From contig JAXCGZ010015115.1 of the NCBI GenBank assembly GCA_037179515.1, positions 101,001-165,000 on the forward strand: 64,000 nt of DNA, written 5' to 3'. Each line of letters begins with the position of its first letter. Positions within the stretch are counted from its first letter, which is position 1. The translations under genes and the position numbers were made by a program. Shown in pieces: positions 1 to 10,700 of the stretch. This stretch comes from Halocaridina rubra (Eukaryota > Arthropoda > Malacostraca > Decapoda > Atyidae). The notes under the pieces were generated by a model. The model was not told where the DNA came from. It saw only the letters and a program-made list of their open reading frames with translations, and did no database searches.

Positions 1-1361
1 ATATATGAACACATGGATATAACACTTGGGAATAATAAAAGAAGTACATATACAAAACACAATAATACATTATTAATACACATGCGAGACCATTGATAAT
101 ACTTGGCAAAAGATGTTCCAATATAGATTTTCTTCTGATATAAATGTTTTCCTTTCCTTCTTACTGTGAGATGTTTTCATGATCAATATTAACCACAGGC
201 GGGAAAATTCAAAACTGTTTCAATTCTTCAACTTGTTTTTAAACTAACTTAAAATTATAATGAATTGAATGAGATTTCTTCCTAATGAGGAGTGTGAGAG
301 TAAACAATTACCAAAATATCTAATTTAAACACTCTTACTGAAGTTCTTCGACCTAAACAAACAACACCTACAGACAAAAACTTCATATGAAAGATCTGGA
401 AAACAGGAACAGTTGAGTTATAACTGTCCTGAAAAATAAGGTCCATTTATGTGGTGATACTTGTGAATATAATAGTCTTTTGCTAAAGATTTGCTTTATG
501 AATACCTATGAACCTCACCAAACTTAGTGAACTATTCTAATCTAACCTAACTCAAATTTTGAATTATAGAGGGATGCATAACAAGAATCTTGACCCATAG
601 GTAAAGATTCGCTCTAAGCACCCTTTCTAACCTAACCAAACTAACTTAACTAAGATATCCTAATCCAAATAACCTAACTCAAATTTGAAGCTATGGAAGG
701 GTGCATAAAATGAATCTTAACTACTTTCTTTTTTTATTTAGTAACTGTTTACTTTGCATTCCCACATTTAGGAAAAAGTCTATTAGAGTTAGTTTATTTC
801 TACTAGAGAAATTGAGTTGATAACTAAAATAACGACGTTCAGATGCCATTGATATATTATCAAGATTTCGTAATATAATTTCAAGCTGTGTTATTTAATT
901 TTTTGGCCCGCCCTGGGGTAAAAAAAAAAAAAAAAAAAAAAAAAACCAAACCAAAAAAAAAAAGCTGGTTTGGACAGGTGGATACTAAATAAAAGTTATG
1001 GAATACAAGCTTTGAGTAGTGTTGTGTGGATATTGGTGAAATTTTGCAGACTATATTTTAAATTTCAAGAAAAAAAAAATCCGCATGCAAGAACGGACCA
1101 GAGATGGAAAGCCCCCAAAACAACGTTTAAGTTTTTTAATCTCCCATCCATTTAACTAAGTAAGCTTAGATGTTCCGTTTAACTTTATAGGCTAAACCTG
1201 TGAGCTATAGGTCGTTTGGAAATTGACTGCTAGAGGGGTCTTATCCCATTTGCTTCACCAGGGTCAAAATCACAGTTAAAGTTACATTCTATTAAAGAAA
1301 CTGACAAATACACATAAAAATAAGCGTACTATCGAGTGAACCAAATAAATACTGGACTTAC
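1..1361 (-). other. NELF-A intron 1 (partial), repeat-bearing
   Basis: Non-coding DNA downstream of the NELF-A first exon on the minus strand. I could not find the next NELF-A exon here, so it probably lies beyond the left edge. The stretch holds a dispersed repeat at about 480-730, rich in CCTAACC-type motifs and containing two imperfect copies of a CTAACTCAAATTTGAA-type segment. A related copy lies at about 28595-28690. A long A-tract runs from about 919 to 962, preceded by GGCCCGCCCTGGGG, which resembles the tail of a retroelement. Confidence 0.6.
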
Positions 1362-1571
1362 GTCTTCGACATTGCGTTTGGGAATATGAAAGAACGAGAG
1401 CAGCAATTTGAGCTTCACTTGCGTTTGAAGTTCCACAAAGCACTCCTTAATATTCCTTAGCACATCAACGTTCAACTGAGACGAAATAGAGGTTTCTGAC
1501 CACGTATCGGACGACGTTCCAAGTTTATTGTGAAGCCACAAAGATATGTCTCCATCCCGAGAGGCCGCCAT
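1362..1571 (-). CDS. NELFA: Negative elongation factor A (NELF-A), first coding exon
   Basis: NELF-A is a subunit of the NELF complex, which holds RNA polymerase II at promoter-proximal pause sites. The exon encodes 70 residues starting at the ATG at 1571. The N-terminus closely matches the metazoan NELF-A start: a short acidic leader, then LWLHNKLG at residues 11-18, a tryptophan/serine-rich stretch, then VKLKLLL (52-58) and a PKRNVED ending like the human PRRTVDE. The exon closes in phase 0 at a consensus donor GTAAGT (1361-1356, minus strand). An in-frame ATG lies 54 bases upstream, but the downstream ATG matches the family start and sits in AAGATGGCGGCC. The remainder of the gene is off the left edge. 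The family assignment is from recalled homology; an alignment would settle it. Confidence 0.85.
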
Positions 1572-1627
1572 CTTTCTTGTTGTTGTTGTTGTCACTCGTG
1601 ACGTCATAATCATGACGGCCGCCATGA
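1565..1627 (-). promoter_or_regulatory. NELF-A promoter-proximal elements (CRE palindrome and YY1-like motifs)
   Basis: A full palindromic CRE/ATF site TGACGTCA lies at 1599-1606, 28 bases upstream of the NELF-A ATG. AAGATGGCGGCC overlaps the start codon and fits the extended YY1 consensus. A second ATGGCGGCC lies at about 1617-1625. Such motifs are common at housekeeping-gene starts. The sites are seen directly; their function here is inferred. Confidence 0.45.
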
Positions 1628-2000
1628 TAGCGGCCTTTGCAGCGGCATATATGAAATATTCATGAACTGATTCCCCGAATTCTCAACCATATTTAATATA
1701 GGTCACTAGTTTAAGCAGTATTAACCTGAATAAATCAATATAATATCATGTTATCGATTTGTCAAGTACGTTTGGGTTTCAAATTATATGCATACACATA
1801 CAAGGGTCATGATCCCATTTGCAATGGGGTGGTCGAGTCAAAGCACGCACACATTCACCAGATATTTACCCCTTTTTGGCTCCTTTAGGATAAGGGGTCA
1901 CCGAACCCCTCCCACATCGTACTGCTTCCTTCACTTTCTTCCGGTCTAGCAGTAGTTCTGGTTCCCGTGAGGGCAGGAAAAAAAATCAGTATATACACCA
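1572..2000. other. Intergenic gap between NELF-A and LINE-1st copy, with repeat fragment
   Basis: No gene is visible. At about 1797-1850 there is the head of a dispersed repeat (a GTCATGATCCCATTTGCAAT-type segment with GGTCGAGTCAAAGCAC). Better copies are at 19795, 50722, 54447 and 62420. The part next to 1571 is the probable NELF-A promoter. Confidence 0.45.
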
Positions 2001-4330
2001 ACATGAACTGGAACCAACGAGGGACAGGGACGGCGATGAGCCATCGTTGCTTGATCTAGTATTCACAGATAATGTGTTGGATATTGAAAAGACTGAGTAT
2101 GAGCCACCAATTGGAAAGAGTGACCACTGTGTGTTGTTGATGGAGTATATCATCGAAGATGTCCTGTCTGAAAGTAGAGGCGCTGAGGACACGTGGAGGA
2201 ATTATTTGAAAGGAGAGTACATCAAAATTAATGAGCTTTTTGCAGTTATTGACAGAAGGAACTTATTTAACAACAAATCTGTACAAGAAATGTACGACAT
2301 AGTTTGTGAGTAATATAGGAAGATAGTAGATTGTTGCATACCTTCCAACAAAATAGAAATTATTCATGCCAGAGAGATATGGTTCAATAATGAGTGTACG
2401 TGAGCTAAGGAGTGGAGAGACAAATGCTGGGAAAGGCATAGGAGGAGAAAAAGCATAAATGCCTGAAAGACTTCCAAAAGAGCAAGAATTGATTACCTAA
2501 CTAAAAGAAGAGAAGTAGAGAGAGATTATGAAAAGGATATCACCAGGAAGGCTAAAGAGAATCCCGAACTTTTCCACAGCTTTATTAGAGGAAAACTGAA
2601 GGTCAAAGAACAGGTTTTAAAGCTAAAGAGACCTGATGGAAGCATCACTGAAACGGATAAAGAGATCTGCGAAAAATTGAACAAGGAGTTTCAGTCAGTA
2701 TTTACAACAGGAAATACCCTACCCCTCCATAGATAGGAGCTCATGACTCGGTATTAGAGAATATCATCTTTTCAGCCAGCGTTGATGGAGTTAGATGCCC
2801 ATAGAGCTACAGGTCCTGATGATATATCCCCTTAGGCACTTAAGAAATGCTCTAAATCATTATCGGCAGCACTATGTATCATATTTGATAAGTCGCTGGA
2901 ATCAGGGGAGATTCCAAAATGCTGGAAACAAGCATACGTTATACAGGTCTTCAAAAAGGGAAGGAGGGATATAGCTCTAAACTATAAACCTATCTTATTG
3001 ACCAGCATAGTTTGCAAATTTATGGAGAAACTACTTAGAAAACACATCTCTCTTCACTTGGAATCCCTCAACTTTTTGTCAGTGAGACAACATGGCTTCA
3101 GAGACTGTAGATCAACAGTAACAAGCTCATTAGAATTATATGATGAGTTAAACCGAATTGTACAGGAAAGAGAGGGCTGGGCGGATTGCATATTCCTAGA
3201 TTTCCATAGGGTATTTGATACAGTTCCACGCGGGAGACTTATTAAGAAACTGCAAGCAATGGCAAGGATAAGTGAAATTATCTTGGAATGGATAAAAAAC
3301 TTACTTAGAAGGAAGGGAACAGAGGGTTAGAATAAGGCACTCAGTGTCTGAATAGAGAAGGGTTTGTAGTGGAGTGCCACAGGATCCAGTGTTAGAGTCG
3401 ATTTTGTTCTTTGTACATGCAAATGACCTACAGAGTCTGTATATTCATTCATGAATACGTTTGCAGATGATGCAAAGATTTTGAAGAAAGTAAGAGACGA
3501 GAAAAATGGTAGAGAACGTCAGGAAGACTTAAATAATCTGCATAAGTGGTCAGAAAAGTGGCTAATAAAATTCGATATTTCTAAATGTAAGGTAATGCGA
3601 ATGGGCACAAGTGCAAGAAGGCCCAAGCTTGACTACTCAATAGCAGGAGCGGAACTTCAAGAGACAGAGAATGAGAGAGATCTAGAAGTAAACATACTTC
3701 CAGATCTGTCTCCAGCACGTGAACAAGGAAATATTCAGAAATATACGTATGTGAGGCCAAAGCTTGATAATGCAGCCCTCTTCGGGAATCCACACTTAAA
3801 AAAACACATAGTTCAGCTGGAAAATGTTCAAAGACATGACACAAAACTGGTGCCAGAAATACGCAAGCTCAGTTAAGATGAGCTGATGGAATTATATTTA
3901 CTATAACTCCAGCTGTCTCTCTCTGAGATCCTCCTTCAGTCGGTCCCTCCACCGTAGGAAGACCTAAACTACGGTGGAAGGACCGACTGAAGGAGGATCT
4001 CAGAGAGAGACAGCTGGAGGAGGAGCAAGTGATGGACCGGAACCAGTGGAGACGACTAGTGAAGAGATGCGACCCCATATGAAAATGGGTACGCAAATAG
4101 AGGAAGAAGAAGAAGATAACTCGAAGCTAGAATAATGAGGGGGGATGTGGTGACGGTTTTTAAATTCCTTCATGGTTATGCCAAAGTGGATAGGGGTCGA
4201 TATTTTGATATACTGGCACTAGAACTAGAAGTCATAGTTTGAAGACTTCTTTGCAGGATATATGGAAGTACTTTTTTTTTTTAAGTGTAAGAGTTGTTAA
4301 TGAGTGGAATTGGCTAAGCGAGGATGCAGT
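2000..4330 (+). mobile_element. Degenerate CR1/Jockey-type LINE (endonuclease tail plus reverse transcriptase)
   Basis: A broken non-LTR retrotransposon reads on the plus strand. From about 2040 it gives the endonuclease C-terminus (LDLVFTDN, then GKSDHCVLL, the catalytic SDH). A spacer follows, then reverse-transcriptase blocks: a FKKG/NYKPI region at about 2950-3000, QHGFRDCRST (3088-3120), FLDFHRVFDTVP (3190-3230) with motif A, and FADDAKIL (about 3460) with the DD catalytic pair. Several stop codons and frame changes (about 2310, 2400, 2735, 3330, 3890) show it is dead. At 3905-4108 the reading is interrupted by a hairpin-forming insertion; LINE-like reading resumes from about 4110 (RGDVVTVFKFLHGY). 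The 5' end is truncated, with no endonuclease N-terminus. It belongs to the CR1/Jockey group; the exact clade is not determined. Confidence 0.8.
3905..4108 (+). repeat. Inverted duplication of a LINE 3' fragment (long hairpin)
   Basis: Two arms of about 50 bases (3906-3955 and 3973-4022) are near-perfect reverse complements, separated by about 17 bases. The right arm continues to about 4108 and translates as a retroelement C-terminus (GRPKLRWKDRLKEDL, then NQWRRLVKRCD), a motif common at the end of arthropod LINE ORFs. The left arm is therefore an inverted copy of part of that fragment. It lies inside the older CR1-like LINE, so it arrived after it. Confidence 0.7.
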
Positions 4331-4678
4331 AAATACTAATTAAATCCATAGTTTTAAGACAAGCATGATAAGTATCACCAAGTACAAAATGGAAGCGACT
4401 AGGAGACGGAGAGTTTCTAGCTTGGGGATCCTTCCCATAAGCACAATTATGTAATTACGAAAGAGAATGTGGATAATAGTTGAGCTATTTGGTACATTTT
4501 GTGCCTTGAGGATAAATAGAATTGGCCCATGAAATTATGAATGACGCCATACTTGTCAACACTCAGCTGCTGATCCCGAAGAAGGGTTGTAGTGGTCACG
4601 GGTCTTGCAGTCATACAAGGAAGATTAATATAAGCGCAGTTAGTCTCATCAGTTCTGTAAACTCCAGAAAACGGCATC
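4331..4678 (+). promoter_or_regulatory. CHMP1 5' flank and candidate core promoter
   Basis: This is the sequence between the LINE remnant and the CHMP1 start codon. An arthropod Initiator-like TCAGTT lies at 4649-4654, and a TATA-like TAATATAAG lies about 25 bases upstream (about 4626-4634). This would give a 5' leader of about 28 bases. The motifs are seen; promoter activity is inference, and TATA-like strings are frequent in such AT-rich DNA. Confidence 0.3.
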
Positions 4679-4700
4679 ATGTCTATCGCTAATATGGAAA
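4679..4700 (+). CDS. CHMP1: CHMP1 coding exon 1 (22 coding bases)
   Basis: This exon encodes MSIANME plus the first base of a lysine codon, ending at a consensus donor GTGAGT (4701). The phase (1 base carried over) matches exon 2, which opens with AG before CAT CTC. The junction thus reads MEKHLF, as in metazoan CHMP1. Confidence 0.85.
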
Positions 4701-7700
4701 GTGAGTTATCTATCGTGGAGTCTATAGATCTAATTGCTAATTCTTCGAGCTTTTTATATTTACGTCACTTGATGTAACCTCGACTTGTGACGTTTCTTTG
4801 AAGAATGAGAACAGAGTTAACTGCGGGTGACCTAACCTGACCAAACCCAGCTGAATATAATAAATTTGCATGAGATTTTTGGTAACTGTAATTTCATCCA
4901 TATAATTAGGTTAGGATAAGTTAGCAAAGTTAGTTCACATCCCAATCATAAAGCGAGATGATTATTGAAATGACTGTATTTTTGTAATTTTGGCTCTTAC
5001 TTAATTTTTTCTCGCATTGGATTTTTTCCTAACTAGACGTGTCGAAAAAAAAAATTAGCCATTTGCACAAACTTTTTTTCGAATTTTTGTGGGTGTGGTG
5101 GAGGTGAGAATGTTGGTTTTTCCTTTTAGGTTTTTGGTACTGGTGGGGGGGGGGGAGAGTAGATTTTTTTGTCTCCTTTTGGAAATGAAAAAAAATTCAT
5201 ATGTATGGGACAGAGCTACCATACATAACTTCCTGTTGTAAACTTACTTCCTTACTTGACCAAAAGAAGGGTATAATAGTACAAAAATACCATATATGCA
5301 CCGCTACCATGAACCTAGGTAAGTCACTATGTCTTATTTCCTACATTCAGTGCATTGTAACTTATTTTCAAATTGCCCGATCATAATCAGTCCCATCAGT
5401 CGGGAGGCAGACCCAGCACAACCCAGTCTGTCCCATCAGCTGGGAAGAAGGAATCAGGTTTGCACAGTTCCTTGGCCCTTTTAGAACCTCTCACAAGTTA
5501 TAGACACACATCTCTACTTAGGATAAAATCTTATGAACTTTATGATGATATTAGCTGGATAGTACAGTGGTAACGCGCTGGCTTCGCATTCACGAGGTCG
5601 AAAGATCGGTTCCCATCCAAGACCGAGAGTTTAAGCTGTTTACTGGCAGGAACTGCTGTGGTTGGACACCACAGTGGGGGTTGAGGCTTGCCCTGGCTGA
5701 CGAATACCCATTGTATTGAAATGGAAATAAAGTGTGTTTAAAAGTGTGTTTGCTGAAACAAGAGAGCTTGCTCGACTACGGAAGAGGGAGAAAGAAGAAA
5801 AGAGACACCATAAAATGGTGTCAATATCCATTGCGACAATCAGCGTCGTATATTATTACGTAATGGTGATATTATTGACAGGTATGCTCCTTTGTATTTT
5901 TAAGATGTGCACAAAATAGCGTATTTCCCAGTGAGCTCAATATATGTTGTTGGAATATTGCAGGTGTCAAGGACAAATTGAACAGTTCTGATATTTTATC
6001 ATTTATTCTCGGGTTTCATATCGTGTGGCTTTTGGAAATAAAAACTATTGCTCGTATTAGTGTACCAGGATTTTACACTTATCATAACCCCTCTAAGTAC
6101 TTTGGTAATAGGGGAGGCGTTGCAATGCTTGTAAAATGCTCACTTTCAAAATATATAAAAAATGTAAATGTAAATGTTAAAGGTCATATTTTGCTAGAAT
6201 TGTCATGTTTTCCAGGCTTTGTATTTGCGGGGGTATATATACCACTGAATGACTCTCCTTATTTTCAGCCAGCTTGTTTTGGTAACCTAAGCGCAGTTTT
6301 TATTTTATTTTATTTTATTTTATTTTTTTGATAGGATAGGATAGGAGGAGAAAATGGGGAGGGGATTAAGGATATAAGGGAATTGGAGGGAAAAGCACGA
6401 AAATTAAATAAAGTAAGAGATAAAAAAAGAGAGGGGCAGACCCTCGTGCTAAGTTTTGATCTGGAATTCAGATACTTTTTGGTTATAAGCGCAGTTGTGA
6501 ATGAACACAATAAGGTTGTACTAATGGGTGATTTGAATTTGCGTGTAGGTATGCCTATTCGGTATGGTGAAAGTTTCAAATCATACAAATATGAAGGGGT
6601 AATAGCTACAAGTGTGAATGAAAATGGGAGACAATTGCTGAACCTTTGCCGTGGCAGCACAATGGTGATAGGTAATCACTTAGTATATAAGGGTAAAAGG
6701 TTAGAAGGAAGTTTATCCTTTAAAAGAGGGTCAAATTGGATATCTGAGATTGATGTATGTGTCTTAAAAGAAAATACAATGAAGTATGTGAAATCTATTG
6801 AAATGAACCAGAATATTGTAGGATCTGACCATGCCCCACTGATGGTTCATCTTAATCTTAATGACATTCATGAAACAGTGCTATCTTTGCTGATGGAGAG
6901 GGCTTTAAATTTAGGTAGTTCTTGCTATAATGTTCAATATATTGAAAACAGTTACACAACCCGGGGTCCTTCCTATAAGAATGTAGACTTGGATAGATTC
7001 AAATTAGTCATGAATGAAACTCAGCCCCCGGAATTATTAGAAATTCATAATGAGAACATTTTTAATATGTTAGAGACAGGTAATAAGATTATCAATAATG
7101 TAGCAAGAGACTGCAGAGTTTTTCAGTCTGGGGAGTTAGAGTTTAATGGATGGGATCAAGACCACCCTTGATGGAGGAGAATATTTGAAAAAAAAATGAC
7201 CCAAAAATTATATGGAAATCTATAAACTGGAATGGCAATGTGGTGGAGCCCAATGATGTGCAACCTGAAGATGTTAATTTCAAATTGCATTTCGAAAACT
7301 TTTTTAATCCTCCGACAGTTAATCCTAATCAAATCATTAATGTGTCTTCCTCACCTAATATTCCTATATTGGATGATCCCTTTACTGCTCAAGAGTTAGA
7401 CATGGCAGTGCAAAGTATAATAAAAGTTAAGAGTTATATTGGAATGTGTCCTGCTTTATTTACAATGTTACCACAGACATGGTTATCCTTTTTCCTCACA
7501 ATTTTTAATTTCCTTTTCTTAAATGTCCTTTATCCATTTGCTTGGTGCCACAATAAATTGATCACTCTATTTAAATCTGGGGATAGAAGAAATTGCGGAA
7601 ATTATCGGGGCATAAGTATAATGAACACCTTGGCAAAAATCTATGATATGCTTTTGATGAAACGGTTAAGTATATGGTTTAATATTGATAAGTGTCAGGC

Positions 7701-10700
7701 CGGAGCTCAGAAGGGTGGAGGGTGTATAGAGCAGATTTTGGCTTTAAGGTTACTGATGGATTATGCTGCTTCCAAGAAGCAAAAATTGTATATAGTTTTT
7801 GTGGATTTTTGTAAGGCGTACGACAGGGTACCAAAATATGAATTAATTGAGTGTCTCAAGTCGGTGGGATGTGGAAGGGTTATGTTGTCAGCTATCCAAA
7901 ATATTTATTCATGTACAAAAAGTGTGTTAAAATCTGCTATAATAACAACATCTATAGGTATGCGCCAAGGAGCTCCTACGAGCTGCATTTTGCTTGTCAT
8001 TTATATGGAATGGTGAGGAAAGATTAAAGAAAGAGTGGGAATTGATGGTTTTTTGGGAAATTTACATACTGTTTTAATGATGGATGACACGGTAATTGTA
8101 AGTTATCTCTGAAAAGTGTATATCAAAACTTGAGGCTCTATTAGATTATTGTAATGCTTATGGTATGGTGATTAATGAAAAGAAGACAAAGTATTTTGTT
8201 GTTAATGGAAAAGACAGAGATAAAGAATCAATAGTGGTAAACAACATAAAAATAGATTATTGTAAAAAGTATCTGTACTTCGGTGCATGGTTTGCTGATG
8301 ATGCAAAAATGCACTCAATACTTAAACAGCATGAAATCGATGGTACAGCAACAGTAAATAAGTTTAGTATATTCTGCATAAATAACATAGAGTATGCCCT
8401 ATGCATATAAGGTTAAAGTGTTTAAAGCTGCTTTGAGTTCTTCACTTTTGTATGGCTCTGAGAGTTGGTTCACAAGTAATTTAGCTTGCATGGAAAAGCT
8501 TTACAAGGCGGTAAAGTGTTTATTGGGAGTAAGAAACAACTCTCCAATATCCTTATGTTTAATAGAAAGTGGTTTGGAAACTTTAGTACATGAAGTTAAT
8601 GAGAGAAGAAGAGGATTTTTAACCAAAAAAATGCAACAGCTTAACAATGAAGAACCTTTCTATGTGGTATTTGATATCTGCAGACGGGAAAATACACCTG
8701 GTTATCAATTCTTAAATTCATATATTACAAATAATGTGGAAGCTTCTGCTCTAAGTGGAATAAAAACTGTAATATTGAATAAACCCTAAGGTGCCACAAA
8801 ATATCTTACATGTAGACAAATTTTAAATAGTCAGCTGACTGTACATAAAGTGTATAGTAGCAAAGAGTTTGTACCAGATTATTTGCGAGTTGCATTCACA
8901 AGGTTAAGAGTAATGTCTCATGAGTTGCGTGTAGACTGGAAAATGGAGCAGAACACCAAGAGAAATGAGAGTATGTGCTTGTGATCGAATGGCAATTCAG
9001 AGTGAAGAACATGTGCTAATTGAGTGTCCTTTCTCCCAACCAGAGACAAAAATATAATATGTTAAACTATCTGAGTGTCCAGTCACTTTTGAATGAAGAC
9101 CTTCATATTACCAAGTTGTGTCAGTATATTTATGAAGTACTAAAGTTGTACAGATGAGGAAGAGATTCAACTTTGTAATGAGGAAAGCATTGATTTTTTG
9201 TATGTATAGGTTAAATGGTAATAATTGGATGTAGTCTATTCTTCTAACTGTATTTCAGAATTAGGCATTAATATATATATGATTATTTACTTTTGTTGGT
9301 AAGTTTGTAAGAATATTTGTAGTGTTCTTTAGGCTAAGATTTTGATGGACAAAATATTGTTTCTATTACTTATGCTATTTTGTGTAAAAATTTTTTTTTT
9401 TTTTCTAATACTTTTGTAATATTTTGTCAATAAACTATGTACTGTATATAGTTAGGTTACTTCAACCTCAGTTTAAAAACAAGTTAATGAATGAAGTTTA
9501 TCATTTTTTTTAAATGTTTTGTATTTTCATGTCACTTGTTGGAGATTTCAAGTGTATTTAGGACAAAATGATGAAATGTTTATCTTCTTCCTTACTCTGA
9601 TATTTAATTTAAATATTCCACTAGTATGTTAGTTGATTAGAATACTCGACACAAAAGGTGATAGACCTACAATTGAGACCACAATGGAACAATAGGAAGA
9701 GTAGCCATCATTATTTCCCCAGCTCCAATCTGTGTGTCAACACCCATAATGGGGACTAATGAGGACACATAAAATGTAGAGAAAAAAAAAGAAGTCATAG
9801 ATTTTTGTAAGTTATTGCTGTTGCTTGATTTTGCAGAGCATCTCTTCAACCTGAAGTTTGCAGCGAAAGATCTAGAACGTCAGTCTAAGAAATGTGAGAA
9901 GGAAGAGAAGGCAGAGAAAGTTAAACTTAAGAAAGCCATTGCCAAGGGTAACATGGATGGTGCCAGAATTCATGCTGAAAATTCTATTCGTAATAAAAGC
10001 CAGGCACTCAATTACCTTCGCATGGCAGCAAGAGTAGATGCCGTGGCATCCAGAGTGCAGACAGCTGTTACTCAGCGCAAGGTGAGAGCATTTCTCTTTT
10101 TTTTCCTCATCATGCTGAGCTGTATAGATATCTTGGAGCCATTAGTGAGGTGGGATCCTTTAAAGAAGAATAACCCCAGGTGCACCAGGGTTATTTGTAT
10201 ATACCAGGCAAGTCACCTAACCTAACCAAACGTAACCTACCTAACCAAAAAATTTACGGGAATATGTAACTTTACTTGGGGTCCTAGGGGTTACTCATCT
10301 TACAAAATCCGTGAGCTGCAGGTTGGTATTTTTTTGAATTTACTATGATTATAAAATAATACATACCATTGTCGTCACCTCATTCCTTCCTTACATGATG
10401 CAAGGGCATTTTGATTTCCTATACATGCTTAAATACTAAACAACCTCAGCTGTTTTCAAAGCTGTTTGAGTCAAAGCAGTAGATGCCATCTTGTAACTGT
10501 TGCAACAACAACTATTGCACAATTTAGCAAGAATTTACCAAAATAGTAGAAAGTATATGCTTCTATTTTAATTTGTTTGCTAATTTTTGCCATTAACAGT
10601 TTATTGCTAGTGTTAGGAAAACTCCTTCATAAAGTCACAATAGAAATTAGTCATGCAAATTGTCTTCCTTCAGTATGTAGCCATAATCATAAAATGTATT

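Larger units (their letters stand above)
4701..9836 (+). other. CHMP1 intron 1 (5.1 kb), content summary
   Basis: The intron starts GTGAGT and ends TTGCAG. It contains homopolymer-rich DNA (4985-5200), the SINE at 5560-5745, the LINE at 5938-9455, and a 3' SINE fragment at about 9680-9785 (CCCCAGCTCCAATCTGTGTG, then GGGGACTAATGAGGACACAT). I see no other exon. Confidence 0.8.

Noticed and set aside
970..1155. 61-codon ORF following a poly-A tract
   Set aside because: No homology recalled; basic and low-complexity; lies in NELF-A intron DNA.
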